Assembly (NCBI GenBank): GCA_963714325.1
Contig: CAVQOB010000032.1
Coordinates: 1-64,000, forward strand
Reading direction: 5' to 3'
Source: CAVQOB01 sp963714325
GTDB taxonomy: Bacteria > Pseudomonadota > Alphaproteobacteria > Rhizobiales > Hyphomicrobiaceae
Length of the DNA: 64,000 nucleotides
Shown here: positions 52,612 to 61,936 of the stretch, one piece after another
Layout: each line of letters begins with the position of its first letter
Position numbering within the stretch: the stretch's first letter is position 1
Translations under genes and position numbers: made by a program
The notes under the pieces: generated by a model
What the model saw: the letters and a program-made list of their open reading frames with translations, nothing else
Told to the model about the DNA's origin: nothing
Database searches by the model: none

Positions 52612-53613
52612 TCACACCTTCAACACCAATTTCCCCTGGTTGCCGCTGGTGTAGAGGAGGTTGACGACGTCGGGGAAGGCGTCAATGCCACCGACGCGCA
52701 CGTCCTCGCGGATCTTGAGACGGCCGGTCTTGTGCCATTGGCCCAGTTCCCGGATCGCTTCGGGGATGCGATCGGCCCAATCGAACACGATGAGCCCGCG
52801 CATGGTCAGGCGTTGCGTCAGGATCGCGCGCAGATTTTTCGGGCCGGGCTGTGCTTCTGTCGCGGTGTAGGCGGAAATCAATCCACACACGGCAATGCGG
52901 CCGAAGGTGTTCATCTGCGGCAGGATCGCATCGAGGATCTCGCCGCCGACGTTTTCGAAGTTGACGTCGATGCCATCGGGGCATGCGGCCTTGAGGTCGG
53001 CTGCGAGGTTGCCTGCCTTGTAGTCGACGCAGGCGTCGAAGCCGAGTGTCTCGACGACGTATTTGCACTTGTCCGGGCCGCCAGCGATTCCCACGGCCCT
53101 ACATCCCCTAATCTTGGCGATCTGGCCGACGATCGAGCCGACGGCACCGGAGGCGGCCGAGACGACGACGGTTTCGCCGGCTTTGGGCTTGCCGACGTCG
53201 AGTAGGCCAAAATATGCGGTCCAACCGGGCATGCCGAGGCCGCCGACCCAACGCTCAAGCGGGGCGAGTGCGGGATCGACCTTGACCACGCGGGTGCCGT
53301 CGGAAATGGCATATTGCTGGACGCCGAACAACCCTTGCACAGCATCACCCGGTTGGTAGCCGGGATGCTGGGAAGCATCGACCGTGCCAACGGCGTAGGC
53401 GCGCATGACGTCGCCGAGCTTGACCGGTACGACATAGGAGCGGCCTTCGTTGATCCAGCCGCGCATCGCCGGATCAAGCGAGATGTAGGCGATCTTGACA
53501 CGGAACTGGCCGGGGCCTGGTGCCTCGATGGCGGCATCTGCGAACGCAAAAATGTCGCGCGTGACGAGGCCGGGTTTTGGGCGCGCAACCAGCTTGGCTT
53601 GACGATTGGGCAT
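52612..53613 (-). CDS. NADP-dependent zinc-free MDR oxidoreductase (CurA/prostaglandin-reductase type)
   Basis: A 333-residue medium-chain reductase lacking structural-zinc cysteines. The N-terminus has ISLDPAMRGWINEGRSYV, usual for the PTGR/CurA branch, then GMPGWTAYFGLLDVG. The Rossmann part begins VVVSAASGAVGSIVGQIAK. FENVGGEILDA follows, as in curcumin/dihydrocurcumin reductase CurA and leukotriene B4 dehydrogenases. These reduce alpha,beta-unsaturated carbonyls. GGAGG six to seven bases upstream supports ATG at 53613; the frame is open to 53712. It lies 23 nt after the VOC gene and ends the minus-strand run. Confidence 0.9.
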   Translation of the reverse strand: MPNRQAKLVARPKPGLVTRDIFAFADAAIEAPGPGQFRVKIAYISLDPAMRGWINEGRSYVVPVKLGDVMRAYAVGTVDASQHPGYQPGDAVQGLFGVQQYAISDGTRVVKVDPALAPLERWVGGLGMPGWTAYFGLLDVGKPKAGETVVVSAASGAVGSIVGQIAKIRGCRAVGIAGGPDKCKYVVETLGFDACVDYKAGNLAADLKAACPDGIDVNFENVGGEILDAILPQMNTFGRIAVCGLISAYTATEAQPGPKNLRAILTQRLTMRGLIVFDWADRIPEAIRELGQWHKTGRLKIREDVRVGGIDAFPDVVNLLYTSGNQGKLVLKV

Positions 53614-53636
53614 GGCAGGCCTCCAGGCAATGGTCG

Positions 53637-54035
53637 TCAGTTCGACGGCAAAGGCTTCTCGCACATCAGCGCAAGCTGGTGTCCGAACGGATCGAGGAAG
53701 AAGGTCATCCAAAGTTCATGATCGGACATCCGGGCGATGAGATGCGGTGGGCCGGCGAACACGATACCACGGCTCTCGCATTCGGCAACGGCGGCATCCA
53801 TATCGCGAACTCTCAGATAGAGGCATGTGGAACCGGGTTTGGCATTCTCCGGACCTTCGTCACCGAGCATCAGGCGGACGCCGGCGAGATCGAAGAATAC
53901 CAGATTGTCGAACCGGTAAAGTTTCTTGAGTCCGAGCTTGCGGCCATAGAAATCTTCAGCGAGGTCCGCATCGCTAACGCCGAGCGCGATCTGGCCGAAG
54001 CTCGTGATACCGGTTGTGGTGTTGTTTGCCGCCAT
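53637..54035 (-). CDS. VOC-family protein
   Basis: A 132-residue glyoxalase-fold protein. The first module has GQIALGVSDADLAEDFYGRKLG, broken after VSD, and FFDLAGVRLMLG; the second has YLRVRDMDAAVAECESRG and MTFFLDPFGHQLALM. The end is typical of VOC enzymes, with the acidic metal ligand apparently missing (LALM in place of the usual xxE), so metal binding is uncertain. ATG at 54035 shares one base with the stop of the upstream DUF1254 gene (TGATG), so it is translationally coupled. Confidence 0.82.
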   Translation of the reverse strand: MAANNTTTGITSFGQIALGVSDADLAEDFYGRKLGLKKLYRFDNLVFFDLAGVRLMLGDEGPENAKPGSTCLYLRVRDMDAAVAECESRGIVFAGPPHLIARMSDHELWMTFFLDPFGHQLALMCEKPLPSN

Positions 54036-55093
54036 CAGTTTGGCCGCGACTGCTGGCAACTGGCCGTGCGCAAGATGCGCTCGGCTTCCGCCTGATGGGC
54101 GATGCCCTTGATCGGTGCGCGAACGACAACCAGGCCTTCGCGCCCAGGCGACGTCACTTGGCTGAGATCGACGTCGGCCTTGCGCACGCCCGGCGACAAC
54201 TGCACGAGGCGATCGCTTGCCGCAATGATTTGGAATGACAGTTCCGTCTGGCGCAATTCCTGTGCCGGCACAGCGTAGAAGTTATCGCCCTGTGGCGAAT
54301 ACAACGTCAACGACCATCCGACATCCGGCAGCATGGCGGTGACCAGTACCGGCCCGATCGACAGATCATAGCGGCAGATCGCGTAGCGCATGTCGGGTGC
54401 CAGGAACGGCAGCGGTTGACTTGCCGGTGATTGCGGAGCGAGCACCGTCATTCGATTGGCGGTCGGAACGAAGCGCGCCAAACGGTTCCACGCACTGCCG
54501 GTGCCGAGCATCGGCACCGCAAACGTCGCCAGGATGTGAATGACTCCGCCGGCCACCAGCGCGAGCAACAGCGGCAACATGCGAATTAGGATTGGCTTCT
54601 GTTCCGCGGTCGTACGCCGGGCTCGCACGGCAACAGCGTCGCGCGCGATGGGGGGCGGCTGCGGCGCTGGAATTGCGGGTGCTGCTGCCTCGCTGTCCGG
54701 CGGTGCCGGCGCGCGCTTGGGCACCGCGTCCGTAATCCGCTTGGCAATGTTTCGGGCTTTGGGTGCAACCTCTCCCAGCGAGCGCGGCAGGTTTTCACGG
54801 GCCCGGTTGAACTGCCGGCCAGCCTCGGCTCCTGCCGCTTTGAGCCGCTCCCGACTGGCGGCGGTGTCAGGGAGTTTCAATTGCGGTCGTTTGATCTCCG
54901 GCAACTTCAGTTGGGCCGCCTTCTCGCGAAGGTTCGGCAATCGCGGCAGGTTCGGCAACTTGGAATCCTTGAGTTTCAGCCGCTGCGCTTCCAGCCGTTG
55001 GCGGCCATCAGCCTGCAGTCGCTGTACTCTCTCTTTCAAGTTTTCGAGCGCCTTGGCAAAATTGATCTGGACGGGGGGCATGTGTTTTTTCAC
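54035..55093 (-). CDS. DUF1254-type membrane protein with long basic N-terminal extension
   Basis: About 352 residues. The C-terminal half holds one transmembrane helix (about 170-190) followed by a periplasmic DUF1254-like domain with FLAPDMRYAICRYDLSIGPV, LYSPQGDNFYAVPAQEL and VVVRAPIKG. The N-terminal ~150 residues are cytoplasmic, rich in Lys, Leu, Pro and Ala, with repeats of the LPNLPRLPNLREK and KLPEIKRPQLKLP kind and then a Pro-rich stretch. That part is not usual for the family as I know it. GTG at 55093 overlaps the DUF1214 stop by 4 nt; ATG at 55081 is an alternative. It forms a pair with DUF1214, which together make up one protein in some other bacteria. Confidence 0.75.
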   Translation of the reverse strand: MKKHMPPVQINFAKALENLKERVQRLQADGRQRLEAQRLKLKDSKLPNLPRLPNLREKAAQLKLPEIKRPQLKLPDTAASRERLKAAGAEAGRQFNRARENLPRSLGEVAPKARNIAKRITDAVPKRAPAPPDSEAAAPAIPAPQPPPIARDAVAVRARRTTAEQKPILIRMLPLLLALVAGGVIHILATFAVPMLGTGSAWNRLARFVPTANRMTVLAPQSPASQPLPFLAPDMRYAICRYDLSIGPVLVTAMLPDVGWSLTLYSPQGDNFYAVPAQELRQTELSFQIIAASDRLVQLSPGVRKADVDLSQVTSPGREGLVVVRAPIKGIAHQAEAERILRTASCQQSRPN

Positions 55094-55686
55094 CGGCAAG
55101 CAATTCGGCGAATGACCGGCAACACGCGCTGGCGTGTCTGGTCATCGGCCACTTGGACGACCCATTTCGGATCTTGCACTGTGAACGCGAGCGTAATGCG
55201 CCCGGCAACGCCAATGGGGAGCCAATTGCCAGGCCGCGCATCGCGCGACAATGCAATCGATACGCCACCGTCCGCATCCCGTAACGCCGTCGCCGTATTG
55301 AAGGCATAACGCTCGGCATTGTTGCGAATCAAATTGCCGTTCTCGTCGAATACGGCAAGGCTCCACCAGACAGCATCGAGGGCTTCCGTTTCGATCACAT
55401 ACTCGCACGACGAGCGTAGCCGCTCCCCGTCGTTGTCGGTCAACGCGTGCCAAGCCAACGCGAGCGTCGTGTTAATCGGCAATTGCCCGAGGCGAACCGT
55501 GTGGGCACGCGTGTAGGGATCGGCGTCCGATCGTCCGGCCATCGTCCAGGCGACCCAGGGTCCGGAGGTTGTTGTTGTCAGCCGGGAACCCGAATGCACC
55601 ATCAACCACGCCGACGCCAAGCCGCCGCCGATCGCGATGGCGATATAGACAGCCGTCCTGACAATGAAGCTCAAAAACCTAGCCAC
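55090..55686 (-). CDS. DUF1214 membrane-anchored protein
   Basis: A 198-residue protein with one N-terminal transmembrane helix (about 9-31) and an exported DUF1214 domain. Family segments include DPYTRAHTVRLGQLP, CEYVIETEALDAVWWSLAVFDENGNL and IALSRDARPGNWLPI. The function is unknown; the DUF1214/DUF1254 pair often accompanies envelope genes. It starts with GTG, 71 nt after PBP1A, and overlaps the next gene by 4 nt. Confidence 0.85.
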   Translation of the reverse strand: MARFLSFIVRTAVYIAIAIGGGLASAWLMVHSGSRLTTTTSGPWVAWTMAGRSDADPYTRAHTVRLGQLPINTTLALAWHALTDNDGERLRSSCEYVIETEALDAVWWSLAVFDENGNLIRNNAERYAFNTATALRDADGGVSIALSRDARPGNWLPIGVAGRITLAFTVQDPKWVVQVADDQTRQRVLPVIRRIACR

Positions 55687-55757
55687 GGGATGCAGATGTC
55701 CAATTGCGCTTCTCGGCGAGCCGTCTCATCGGGTGTCCTTGTCAGCAAACGTCTGAA

Positions 55758-58100
55758 CTACGGCTGCGAACGTTGCGGGCCGGGAAGTGCCGGCGCCTCG
55801 GCCCGGCGATCCGTGGCCGATGGTGGCCCAACGGCCGGCGCAGGAGAGGTTTGGCGTGGCCGCGCCGGATCAATCGCAGGCCCCCTTGGCGCTGCCGGAT
55901 CACGGACCGGCTCCGGCAAGCCTGCGGTCTTGCGCATCGATTCGGCGAGCCGACGTAGCAGTTCGCGAGTTTGGTCTGGCATGACGGTATTGCGACGTCC
56001 CGTATTGCCGCCCTGCGCCGCGGCGAGCGCCGGTTCGGTTTTTCTCAATGCAGTCAAGCGCTCGGATTCCTGCGTCTGGCGTGGATGCGGAGTGAGACCC
56101 GGAATGGTCGGAATACTCATGTTCGGATGCGCCACTGCCATGTAGTTCTGCCACGCGATCGTCGGCAGCCCGCCACCGGTCACGCCGGTGGCGTTGCCGG
56201 TGCGAGCGGCTGGGTCAATGATCATTGGCCGGAAGTCGTCATTGCCGATCCAAACGCCGGTCGCCAGTTGGCCCGTGAAGCCCAAGAACCAGGCATCACG
56301 ATAACTCGACGAAGTTCCGGTCTTGCCGGCGGAATGCGTGAACTCCAAAGTTGCGCGCTTGCCGGTACCTTCAGTGACAACAGCATGCATCATCTGGTTC
56401 ATCTGCTCGGCCACGCGGCGGGAAACAACTTGCGCCGGCTCGGGTTCATCGCGCTCACGACTGTAGACGAGATCACCTTTGGCACTGAACATATCGAGGA
56501 CAGCGTATGGCCGGCTGGCTTTGCCGCCATTGGCGAACGTCGCATAGGCGGCCGTATTCTCAAGTGGCGTGATGCCGCCGTCGCCAAGCGCCATCGAGCA
56601 GGTCTTCTTGATTCCGGGAACGCCGAGGCGCTGCGTCATCTCGACGACCTTGTCGCGGCTGTTGGCGCCAAGTTTGTAGAGCGAAAGATCAGTTGCGACC
56701 GTATTGAGCGAGACCTTAAAGGCGTCCTGCAGTGTTAATTCGCGGCCGCTGCCGGACCCGCCGTCATAGTTCTTCGGTTGCCAACCGCGAGGCCCGCAAG
56801 GAGCCGGCGCGTAATCACGGATCGAAGACTTGGGTGTAAAGCCATTCTCCAGCGCCGCTGCATAGACATAGAGCTTGAACGATGAGCCGGGTTGCCGGCG
56901 CGCGGCCGTCGCGCGATTGAATTGGCTCTCACCGTAGTCGAGCCCACCAACCAACGCTCGGACAGCCCCATTCGGCTCCATCGACACGATTGCGCCGGTC
57001 CTGGCCTTGTGAGTCTTGCCATACTGGCGGACGGTCGAAAGCAGTGCTTCTTCGGCTGCCTGCTGAAGACCCAGATCAATCGTGGTACGAACCGTCAGCG
57101 CATAGTGTCCGCGGCCCTCGGCCAACCGCTGTACTTCTTCGAACGCCCAATCAAGGAACCAGTCGGGGCTAGACGGACCACGATTGGAGATGGCCTTTGC
57201 AGGAGATTGCCGTGCCGCGTGCACTTGTCCGGCCGTCATGTATCCGGCTTCGACGAGATTGGAGAGCACGTCATTCGCGCGCGCGCGCGAGGCCGGCAAA
57301 TTGACATGCGGGGCATATTTAGTCGGTGCTTTAAAAAGCCCAGCCATCATCGCGGCTTCAGCGAGGTTGATGTCCTTGACCGATTTTCCGAAGTAGTTCT
57401 GCGCGGCCGCTTCAACACCGAAGGCGCCGCCACCCATGTAGGCGCGGTCCAGATACATTTTCAGGATCTCGCGCTTGGTAAAACGACTTTCGAGGAGGAA
57501 AGCCATGAACAGCTCTTTGAGCTTGCGTTGCAGCGAACGCTCCGACGTCAGAAACAGATTTTTTGCGAGCTGTTGCGTCAGCGTCGAGCCGCCTTGCACG
57601 GTCTCTCCTGCCTGCGCATTGGCAAGCAGCGCGCGCGCGGTGCCGAAAAGATCGATACCGAAGTGCTCGAAGAAGCGGCGATCCTCTGTTGCCAGGGTTG
57701 CTTTGATTAGATGATCGGGGATGTCCTCCAGCGGAATGCCATCGTTCTGCAGGATGCCGCGCTTGCCGATGTCGTTGCCGTTCTTGTCGAGGAATTTGAC
57801 CGAGTACTTGCCTTGCGTGATCTTGCTCTCGTCAAACTCGAGGAACGCCGGCAACGCGAGCACGAGCAGCCCGGTCAAGCCCGCGACCGTCAGCGTCAGG
57901 GATTCCGACAGCAGCTCGTTGGTCACACGCTTCCAGCCGGTCAGCCGAAAGCGTGCAAAGAAGCTGGTCAGGCCGTTCCAGCGATCCTTGAAGGATGCCC
58001 AAGATTCCGCGAGGGAGGAATTGATCCAGGAATTGATCGCCCAGCGACGTTCTCGCCATTGGCTCTTTCTCTCGGGAGTTTTGGAAGAGAGATTGAACAC
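55758..58100 (-). CDS. Penicillin-binding protein 1A-type (glycosyltransferase/transpeptidase)
   Basis: A 780-residue class A penicillin-binding protein. A basic cytoplasmic tail of about 65 residues precedes the membrane helix (about 66-87). The GT51 domain has catalytic Glu139 (TEDRRF) and GGSTLTQQ at 170-177. The transpeptidase domain has Ser406-x-x-Lys409 (SSFK), SLNTVATDL and KTGTSSSYRDAWFLGFTG. The C-terminal ~90 residues are Pro/Arg/Ala-rich and low in complexity. It starts with GTG at 58100; no suitable ATG lies before the membrane helix. It heads the minus-strand run with DUF1214, DUF1254, VOC and CurA. Confidence 0.94.
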   Translation of the reverse strand: MFNLSSKTPERKSQWRERRWAINSWINSSLAESWASFKDRWNGLTSFFARFRLTGWKRVTNELLSESLTLTVAGLTGLLVLALPAFLEFDESKITQGKYSVKFLDKNGNDIGKRGILQNDGIPLEDIPDHLIKATLATEDRRFFEHFGIDLFGTARALLANAQAGETVQGGSTLTQQLAKNLFLTSERSLQRKLKELFMAFLLESRFTKREILKMYLDRAYMGGGAFGVEAAAQNYFGKSVKDINLAEAAMMAGLFKAPTKYAPHVNLPASRARANDVLSNLVEAGYMTAGQVHAARQSPAKAISNRGPSSPDWFLDWAFEEVQRLAEGRGHYALTVRTTIDLGLQQAAEEALLSTVRQYGKTHKARTGAIVSMEPNGAVRALVGGLDYGESQFNRATAARRQPGSSFKLYVYAAALENGFTPKSSIRDYAPAPCGPRGWQPKNYDGGSGSGRELTLQDAFKVSLNTVATDLSLYKLGANSRDKVVEMTQRLGVPGIKKTCSMALGDGGITPLENTAAYATFANGGKASRPYAVLDMFSAKGDLVYSRERDEPEPAQVVSRRVAEQMNQMMHAVVTEGTGKRATLEFTHSAGKTGTSSSYRDAWFLGFTGQLATGVWIGNDDFRPMIIDPAARTGNATGVTGGGLPTIAWQNYMAVAHPNMSIPTIPGLTPHPRQTQESERLTALRKTEPALAAAQGGNTGRRNTVMPDQTRELLRRLAESMRKTAGLPEPVRDPAAPRGPAIDPARPRQTSPAPAVGPPSATDRRAEAPALPGPQRSQP

Positions 58101-58294
58101 GCTTTACAGTTCCTCGTTGAGTGGCCGGCCGTTGGGATATCCGGCTTCGTTGTTTCAGCAGTCCGGCGCCGAGCCCGATGCCCGGCTTGATGCGGTGAGA
58201 TTCATACAGTGAGGTTCTGTGCGCGCACGACGCATCCGAAACCTCTCCGCGAGTATGCTATAGGCAACCTGGAATCAGTTTTTTGCGCGTCGTT

Positions 58295-58840
58295 ATGACC
58301 ATACCACGCCCATTCCAGAAATTGCGAGAGGGACCTTTGTCACAGAAAGATCAAACGGTTGCACCTTTCTGGCGGAACAAGACACTCGACAAACTGTCGA
58401 AAGCGGAGTGGGAGAGCTTGTGCGACGGCTGCGGCCGCTGCTGCCTGAACAAAATCGAGGACAGTGACAATGGCGATATTTATCTGACCAAGGTTGCGTG
58501 CCGTTTGTTGGACTTGGGCAGTTGCCGGTGCCGCGACTACCCCGATCGGCAGAACTGGGTGCCTGACTGCATATCACTGACCGTTGACGAGGTCCGCCGC
58601 ATTACATGGCTGCCGCCGACCTGCGGCTACCGATTAGTCGAGGAGGGCAAGGACCTGCCGTGGTGGCATCCGCTCGTGTCGGGATCGCCAGAAACGGTGC
58701 ACGAGGCCGGCATCTCCGTGCGCAGCTGGGCGAAGACCGAGCGGCGCATCAAGGAGCACAACTTCGCAAAGTACATAATCGGCGGTTGGCCGGAAGCAGG
58801 CGCGGCGGCGCAAGGTACAGGCCCACTGCGAAAGTGCTGA
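58295..58840 (+). CDS. YcgN/UPF0260 cysteine-cluster protein
   Basis: A 181-residue protein of the YcgN family. Nine cysteines are conserved, including C43-x2-C46-x2-C49-C50 in LCDGCGRCC, Cys69, C77/C79, Cys92 and Cys110, consistent with a metal or iron-sulfur site. The family motif DLPWWHPLVSGSPETVH and the ISVRSWA segment are present. The function is unknown. ATG at 58295 is taken; a TTG at 58337, preceded by GAGGGA, would give a shorter product. It is divergent from PBP1A across a 194-nt gap that holds both promoters. Confidence 0.88.
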   Translation: MTIPRPFQKLREGPLSQKDQTVAPFWRNKTLDKLSKAEWESLCDGCGRCCLNKIEDSDNGDIYLTKVACRLLDLGSCRCRDYPDRQNWVPDCISLTVDEVRRITWLPPTCGYRLVEEGKDLPWWHPLVSGSPETVHEAGISVRSWAKTERRIKEHNFAKYIIGGWPEAGAAAQGTGPLRKC

Positions 58841-58857
58841 GGCCTAGATCGCGCGGC

Positions 58858-59901
58858 CTACAATTTGAGCACGCCAATCCGCTTCATGAACAGTATGACG
58901 AGGGCGACCGAGAGCAGAATGAGGCCGATGGCCCAGTATGTGCCGTTCGGGTTATCTTCAAACAGCAGGCCTTTCATGTTCATGCCGAAAAATCCGGAAA
59001 CGAATGTCGGCGGCAGCAGGAGCATTGAAAAGACGGTCAACATCGATAGCGAACGTTGGGTTTTTTCAGCGGTCGCCGCGCCGATTTCTTCTTGCAACAG
59101 ACGAGAGCGATCGCGGATTTCGATAAAATCGTGGTCGAGTGCGTCAAGGCGCTGCGCCAACTTGTTCGTGGCCAGCAAGAGCGCCGGTTTCATGTCGGGT
59201 GCGTCGTCGCGTTCCAGGCGCGTGAGGACGCTTCGCAGGCCAGCCAACTGACGATGCAGTTTGACGCTGGTGCGGCGCGCGTTTGCGAGCGCTTGGCGGC
59301 CTTCAATTTTTTCGCCGCGAATGAGGCCATCTTCGATTTTGTCGAGTTCGTCGCCGAGATTGTCGCCGAGGCGCTCAACGGTATCAGCGACATGATCGAT
59401 GATGTGTTCGAGGAGCGCGGCGACAGTCGGCAATCGGATTTGGCCGAGTTGGATGTGCTCACGGACCTTGTCGACGGCATTGAGCGGGCGGTATCGTCCG
59501 GTCAGGAGTAGATGCTCATTCATGACGAAGTGGAGATGGGCAAACTCATCGGCCGACATGCCGAGGTCGCGACTGAGGTCGGCGATCTCGCCGTAGGTGC
59601 AGGCGCCATCGGTGTGGAGCTGCTGATGGTTGTCCTCGTTGACCAGAAGTTCGACGGCTTTTGCGGGCATATTGATGCGTTGCAGCCAGCTGCGGACACG
59701 GGCGTCGGTCAGGTCGAGATGCAGCCAATGCCAGCCGTGGCGGGCGGCGGAGATCGCTTGGTCGGATGGCAGAGGTTCAGATGAGCCGTCCTCACGGATG
59801 TGGAACGCCCAGACGAGGCCGGGGATGACGCCGTAGTCCGACGCTGCGGAGCGCGCGGATGATTCCGGCGCAGATCGTGTGTCGGCGTCGTCGCGCTTCA
59901 T
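58858..59901 (-). CDS. zntB: ZntB-like CorA-family cation transporter
   Basis: A 347-residue membrane protein of the CorA/ZntB family. A large N-terminal cytoplasmic domain (VWAFHIREDG, HLHFVMNEHLLLTGRYRP with a kink) is followed by a long helical stalk and two C-terminal transmembrane helices. The selectivity motif GMN sits in SGFFGMNMKG. ZntB carries zinc across the inner membrane. The C-terminus is basic, as in the family. ATG at 59901 is chosen; a GTG at 59925 opens the frame eight codons earlier. It converges on the ycgN-type gene, 17 nt apart. Confidence 0.88.
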   Translation of the reverse strand: MKRDDADTRSAPESSARSAASDYGVIPGLVWAFHIREDGSSEPLPSDQAISAARHGWHWLHLDLTDARVRSWLQRINMPAKAVELLVNEDNHQQLHTDGACTYGEIADLSRDLGMSADEFAHLHFVMNEHLLLTGRYRPLNAVDKVREHIQLGQIRLPTVAALLEHIIDHVADTVERLGDNLGDELDKIEDGLIRGEKIEGRQALANARRTSVKLHRQLAGLRSVLTRLERDDAPDMKPALLLATNKLAQRLDALDHDFIEIRDRSRLLQEEIGAATAEKTQRSLSMLTVFSMLLLPPTFVSGFFGMNMKGLLFEDNPNGTYWAIGLILLSVALVILFMKRIGVLKL

Positions 59902-60084
59902 GGTGGTGTCTTTCACAGCTGCCACGGAAACTCACATGATGCGTTCGCGCTGCGCACGGAGGAATGCGCGGCATCTGATCAGGCGCTTATCACACGTGGA
60001 TTGCCGATGTCATGCAATTGTTCGGCTATGATTGCTTGGCTGGAACAGCCTTGCCCCGTGCCGATGTGCCAGGTGGTCGGGCCG

Positions 60085-60834
60085 TTAGCCCGTCGCAAGG
60101 GTTGTTGTCTCAACGCGCGCGCGGCGGCGTTCGGCCGCCTCGCGCGTCCAAAGCTCCCACGGCCGATGGACTTGGCCCTCGGTTGAATCAGCACACGCGG
60201 CCGCCTCTGACGCAGTGAGTGCGGTGATCGGTCCAAGCCGCATGGCCTCGGCTTGGTAGCGGGCATTCAACTCTGCATAGACGGCACGATAGACGACCAG
60301 CGGCAGCGATGGCGCCGTCACCGTCGAGCCGTGGCCACGCATGACGACGATATTGCTCGCGCCCAGCGACTTGGCCAACGCGCGGCCTAATTCCGGCGAG
60401 CGGATCAGCAGATCGGTTGCGAGTCCGCCGGCATCTCTGATCTCGAACAGCGGCGCTTCGGTACCGATGAAGCCGGCCATGTGCGATACCGCGCGTAGGC
60501 GCTGCTCAGCCGAGATTGAGAACGGCACGATGGAATGCGAATGACTGTGTACGACAGCCATGACATCCGGTCGTGCAGCGTAGATTTCGCCATGGATGAA
60601 TCGTTCAAGATACGGCCGTGGGCCCTGCGTGTCGACTGGCGTACCATCGAGTTGGAACTCAAGGATGTCGTTCGCTGTGACGTTGCCCGGCGCCATGTTG
60701 CGGGCCAGCAAGAAGCGATCCGGGCGCTTGTCGTGGCGAACGCTGACGTGGCCGAAGGCATCGACGACGCCGTGATCGTAGAGTATGTGATTGGCGACGA
60801 CGAGATCGCGGATCAGAGCTGGATTAGCGGTCAT
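60085..60834 (-). CDS. Class II aldolase/adducin family protein
   Basis: A 249-residue protein of the class II aldolase fold. The zinc ligands are His96 and His98 of the VVHSHSHS motif and the His of MRGHGSTV in the C-terminal third. FGHVSVRHDKRPDRF is the usual N-terminal signature. It may act as an aldolase, epimerase or decarboxylase on sugar-phosphate-like or aromatic substrates. The start is only 8 nt after the stop of the TctC-type gene, so the two form an operon. The frame is open upstream to 61071, but that part overlaps TctC and has no similarity. Confidence 0.88.
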   Translation of the reverse strand: MTANPALIRDLVVANHILYDHGVVDAFGHVSVRHDKRPDRFLLARNMAPGNVTANDILEFQLDGTPVDTQGPRPYLERFIHGEIYAARPDVMAVVHSHSHSIVPFSISAEQRLRAVSHMAGFIGTEAPLFEIRDAGGLATDLLIRSPELGRALAKSLGASNIVVMRGHGSTVTAPSLPLVVYRAVYAELNARYQAEAMRLGPITALTASEAAACADSTEGQVHRPWELWTREAAERRRARVETTTLATG

Positions 60835-60842
60835 GATGGCTT

Positions 60843-61817
60843 TCAATTGGCCGGCGCTACGATGCCGGCGGCTTTGGCGATCTCGGCGCTGCGTGTCGAT
60901 TCCAATGCGATGAAGTTGGCGAAAGCTGCGGCCGTCTCGGTGACGGGTTCGGCACCCAACGCCGTCAGTTTCTGAATGAGCTCGGGATGCTGTGACGCCG
61001 CCTGCACAGCCACATTGAGTTGTCCCACGGCATCGGCCGGCAAGCCCTTCGGTGCCCACAATCCGTACCACAGCAGGAAATTGAGGCCTGGGAATCCCGC
61101 TTCAGCAATAGTCGGCACCGACGGCAACTGGGGTGTTCGCCGTTCGGACATGACTGCGAAAGCGCGTAATGCCCCCGCCTGCACCTGCTGCAGGACACTG
61201 CCAAGTGGCGCGACCATCAGCGTTGTCTGACCGCCAATGACATCGGTGAGGGCGGGGGCTGTGCCGCGATAGCTGACAACGACGGTTTTGACACCGATAC
61301 GGGCATTGAAGCTCTCGCTGGCCAGATGCCCCATGGCGCCAAGTCCGGAATTGGAGAAGGTGTGCTTGTCGGTTACCGCCTTCATCTCGGCGGCCAGCGC
61401 CTTGAGGTCGACAGGTGTCTTGCCGGGGTGGCCGACGAAGATCATCGGTGATGTTGCCAGCCGCGAAATCGGCGTGAAATCGGCAACCGGATCGTAGGGC
61501 ACTTGCTTCATGACGTGCTTCGCCATGAGATGAATGTCGGCGTTGGTCAGCAGCGTCCCGCCATCGGCAGCCGATCGCGCCACTTCTGCGGCACCGAGCG
61601 TGTTGTTGGCACCGGCCCGGTTCTCGATCACCCAGGTCTGGGCGAGCGTGTCCTTGAGCCGGTCGGCGTAAAGCCGGCCGATCGCGTCGATGGCGCCGCC
61701 GGGGGCTGCCGGGACGACAAGGCGAACTGTGCGTCCCTGTTGCGCCAACGCGATGTGCGACAGCGGCAGCAATCCTAGCCCGCCCAATCCCTGCATCATT
61801 ATCCGGCGTGTCACCAT
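60843..61817 (-). CDS. Tripartite tricarboxylate transporter substrate-binding protein (TctC/Bug)
   Basis: A 324-residue periplasmic binding protein of the Bug family. The signal contains a twin-arginine-like start (TRRIMMQG) and ends near Ala-Leu-Ala-Gln. Family segments are VRLVVPAAPGGAIDAIGR, VIENRAGANNTLGAAEVAR, and LPSVPTIAEAGFPGLN. GGAGG six bases upstream sets ATG at 61817. The membrane partners TctA and TctB are not encoded nearby, a frequent situation for Bug proteins, which share transport subunits. It is co-transcribed with the class II aldolase gene, so the ligand is probably that enzyme's substrate or a relative. Confidence 0.9.
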   Translation of the reverse strand: MVTRRIMMQGLGGLGLLPLSHIALAQQGRTVRLVVPAAPGGAIDAIGRLYADRLKDTLAQTWVIENRAGANNTLGAAEVARSAADGGTLLTNADIHLMAKHVMKQVPYDPVADFTPISRLATSPMIFVGHPGKTPVDLKALAAEMKAVTDKHTFSNSGLGAMGHLASESFNARIGVKTVVVSYRGTAPALTDVIGGQTTLMVAPLGSVLQQVQAGALRAFAVMSERRTPQLPSVPTIAEAGFPGLNFLLWYGLWAPKGLPADAVGQLNVAVQAASQHPELIQKLTALGAEPVTETAAAFANFIALESTRSAEIAKAAGIVAPAN

Positions 61818-61936
61818 GGCCAACCTCCGCCGCTTTCGCATTTTCGCCATAACGCTGGACGGCAAACACCTTGTCAAGCGGCAGGCAGTCCAGCCGACGT
61901 GCAAGTTGGGCGCGATTGCCAAGGCCCGCGCAGTTC

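Noticed and set aside
60843..61071. N-terminal extension of the class II aldolase frame to 61071
   Set aside because: The extension overlaps the 3' end of the TctC-type gene and the conserved fold begins at the ATG at 60834.
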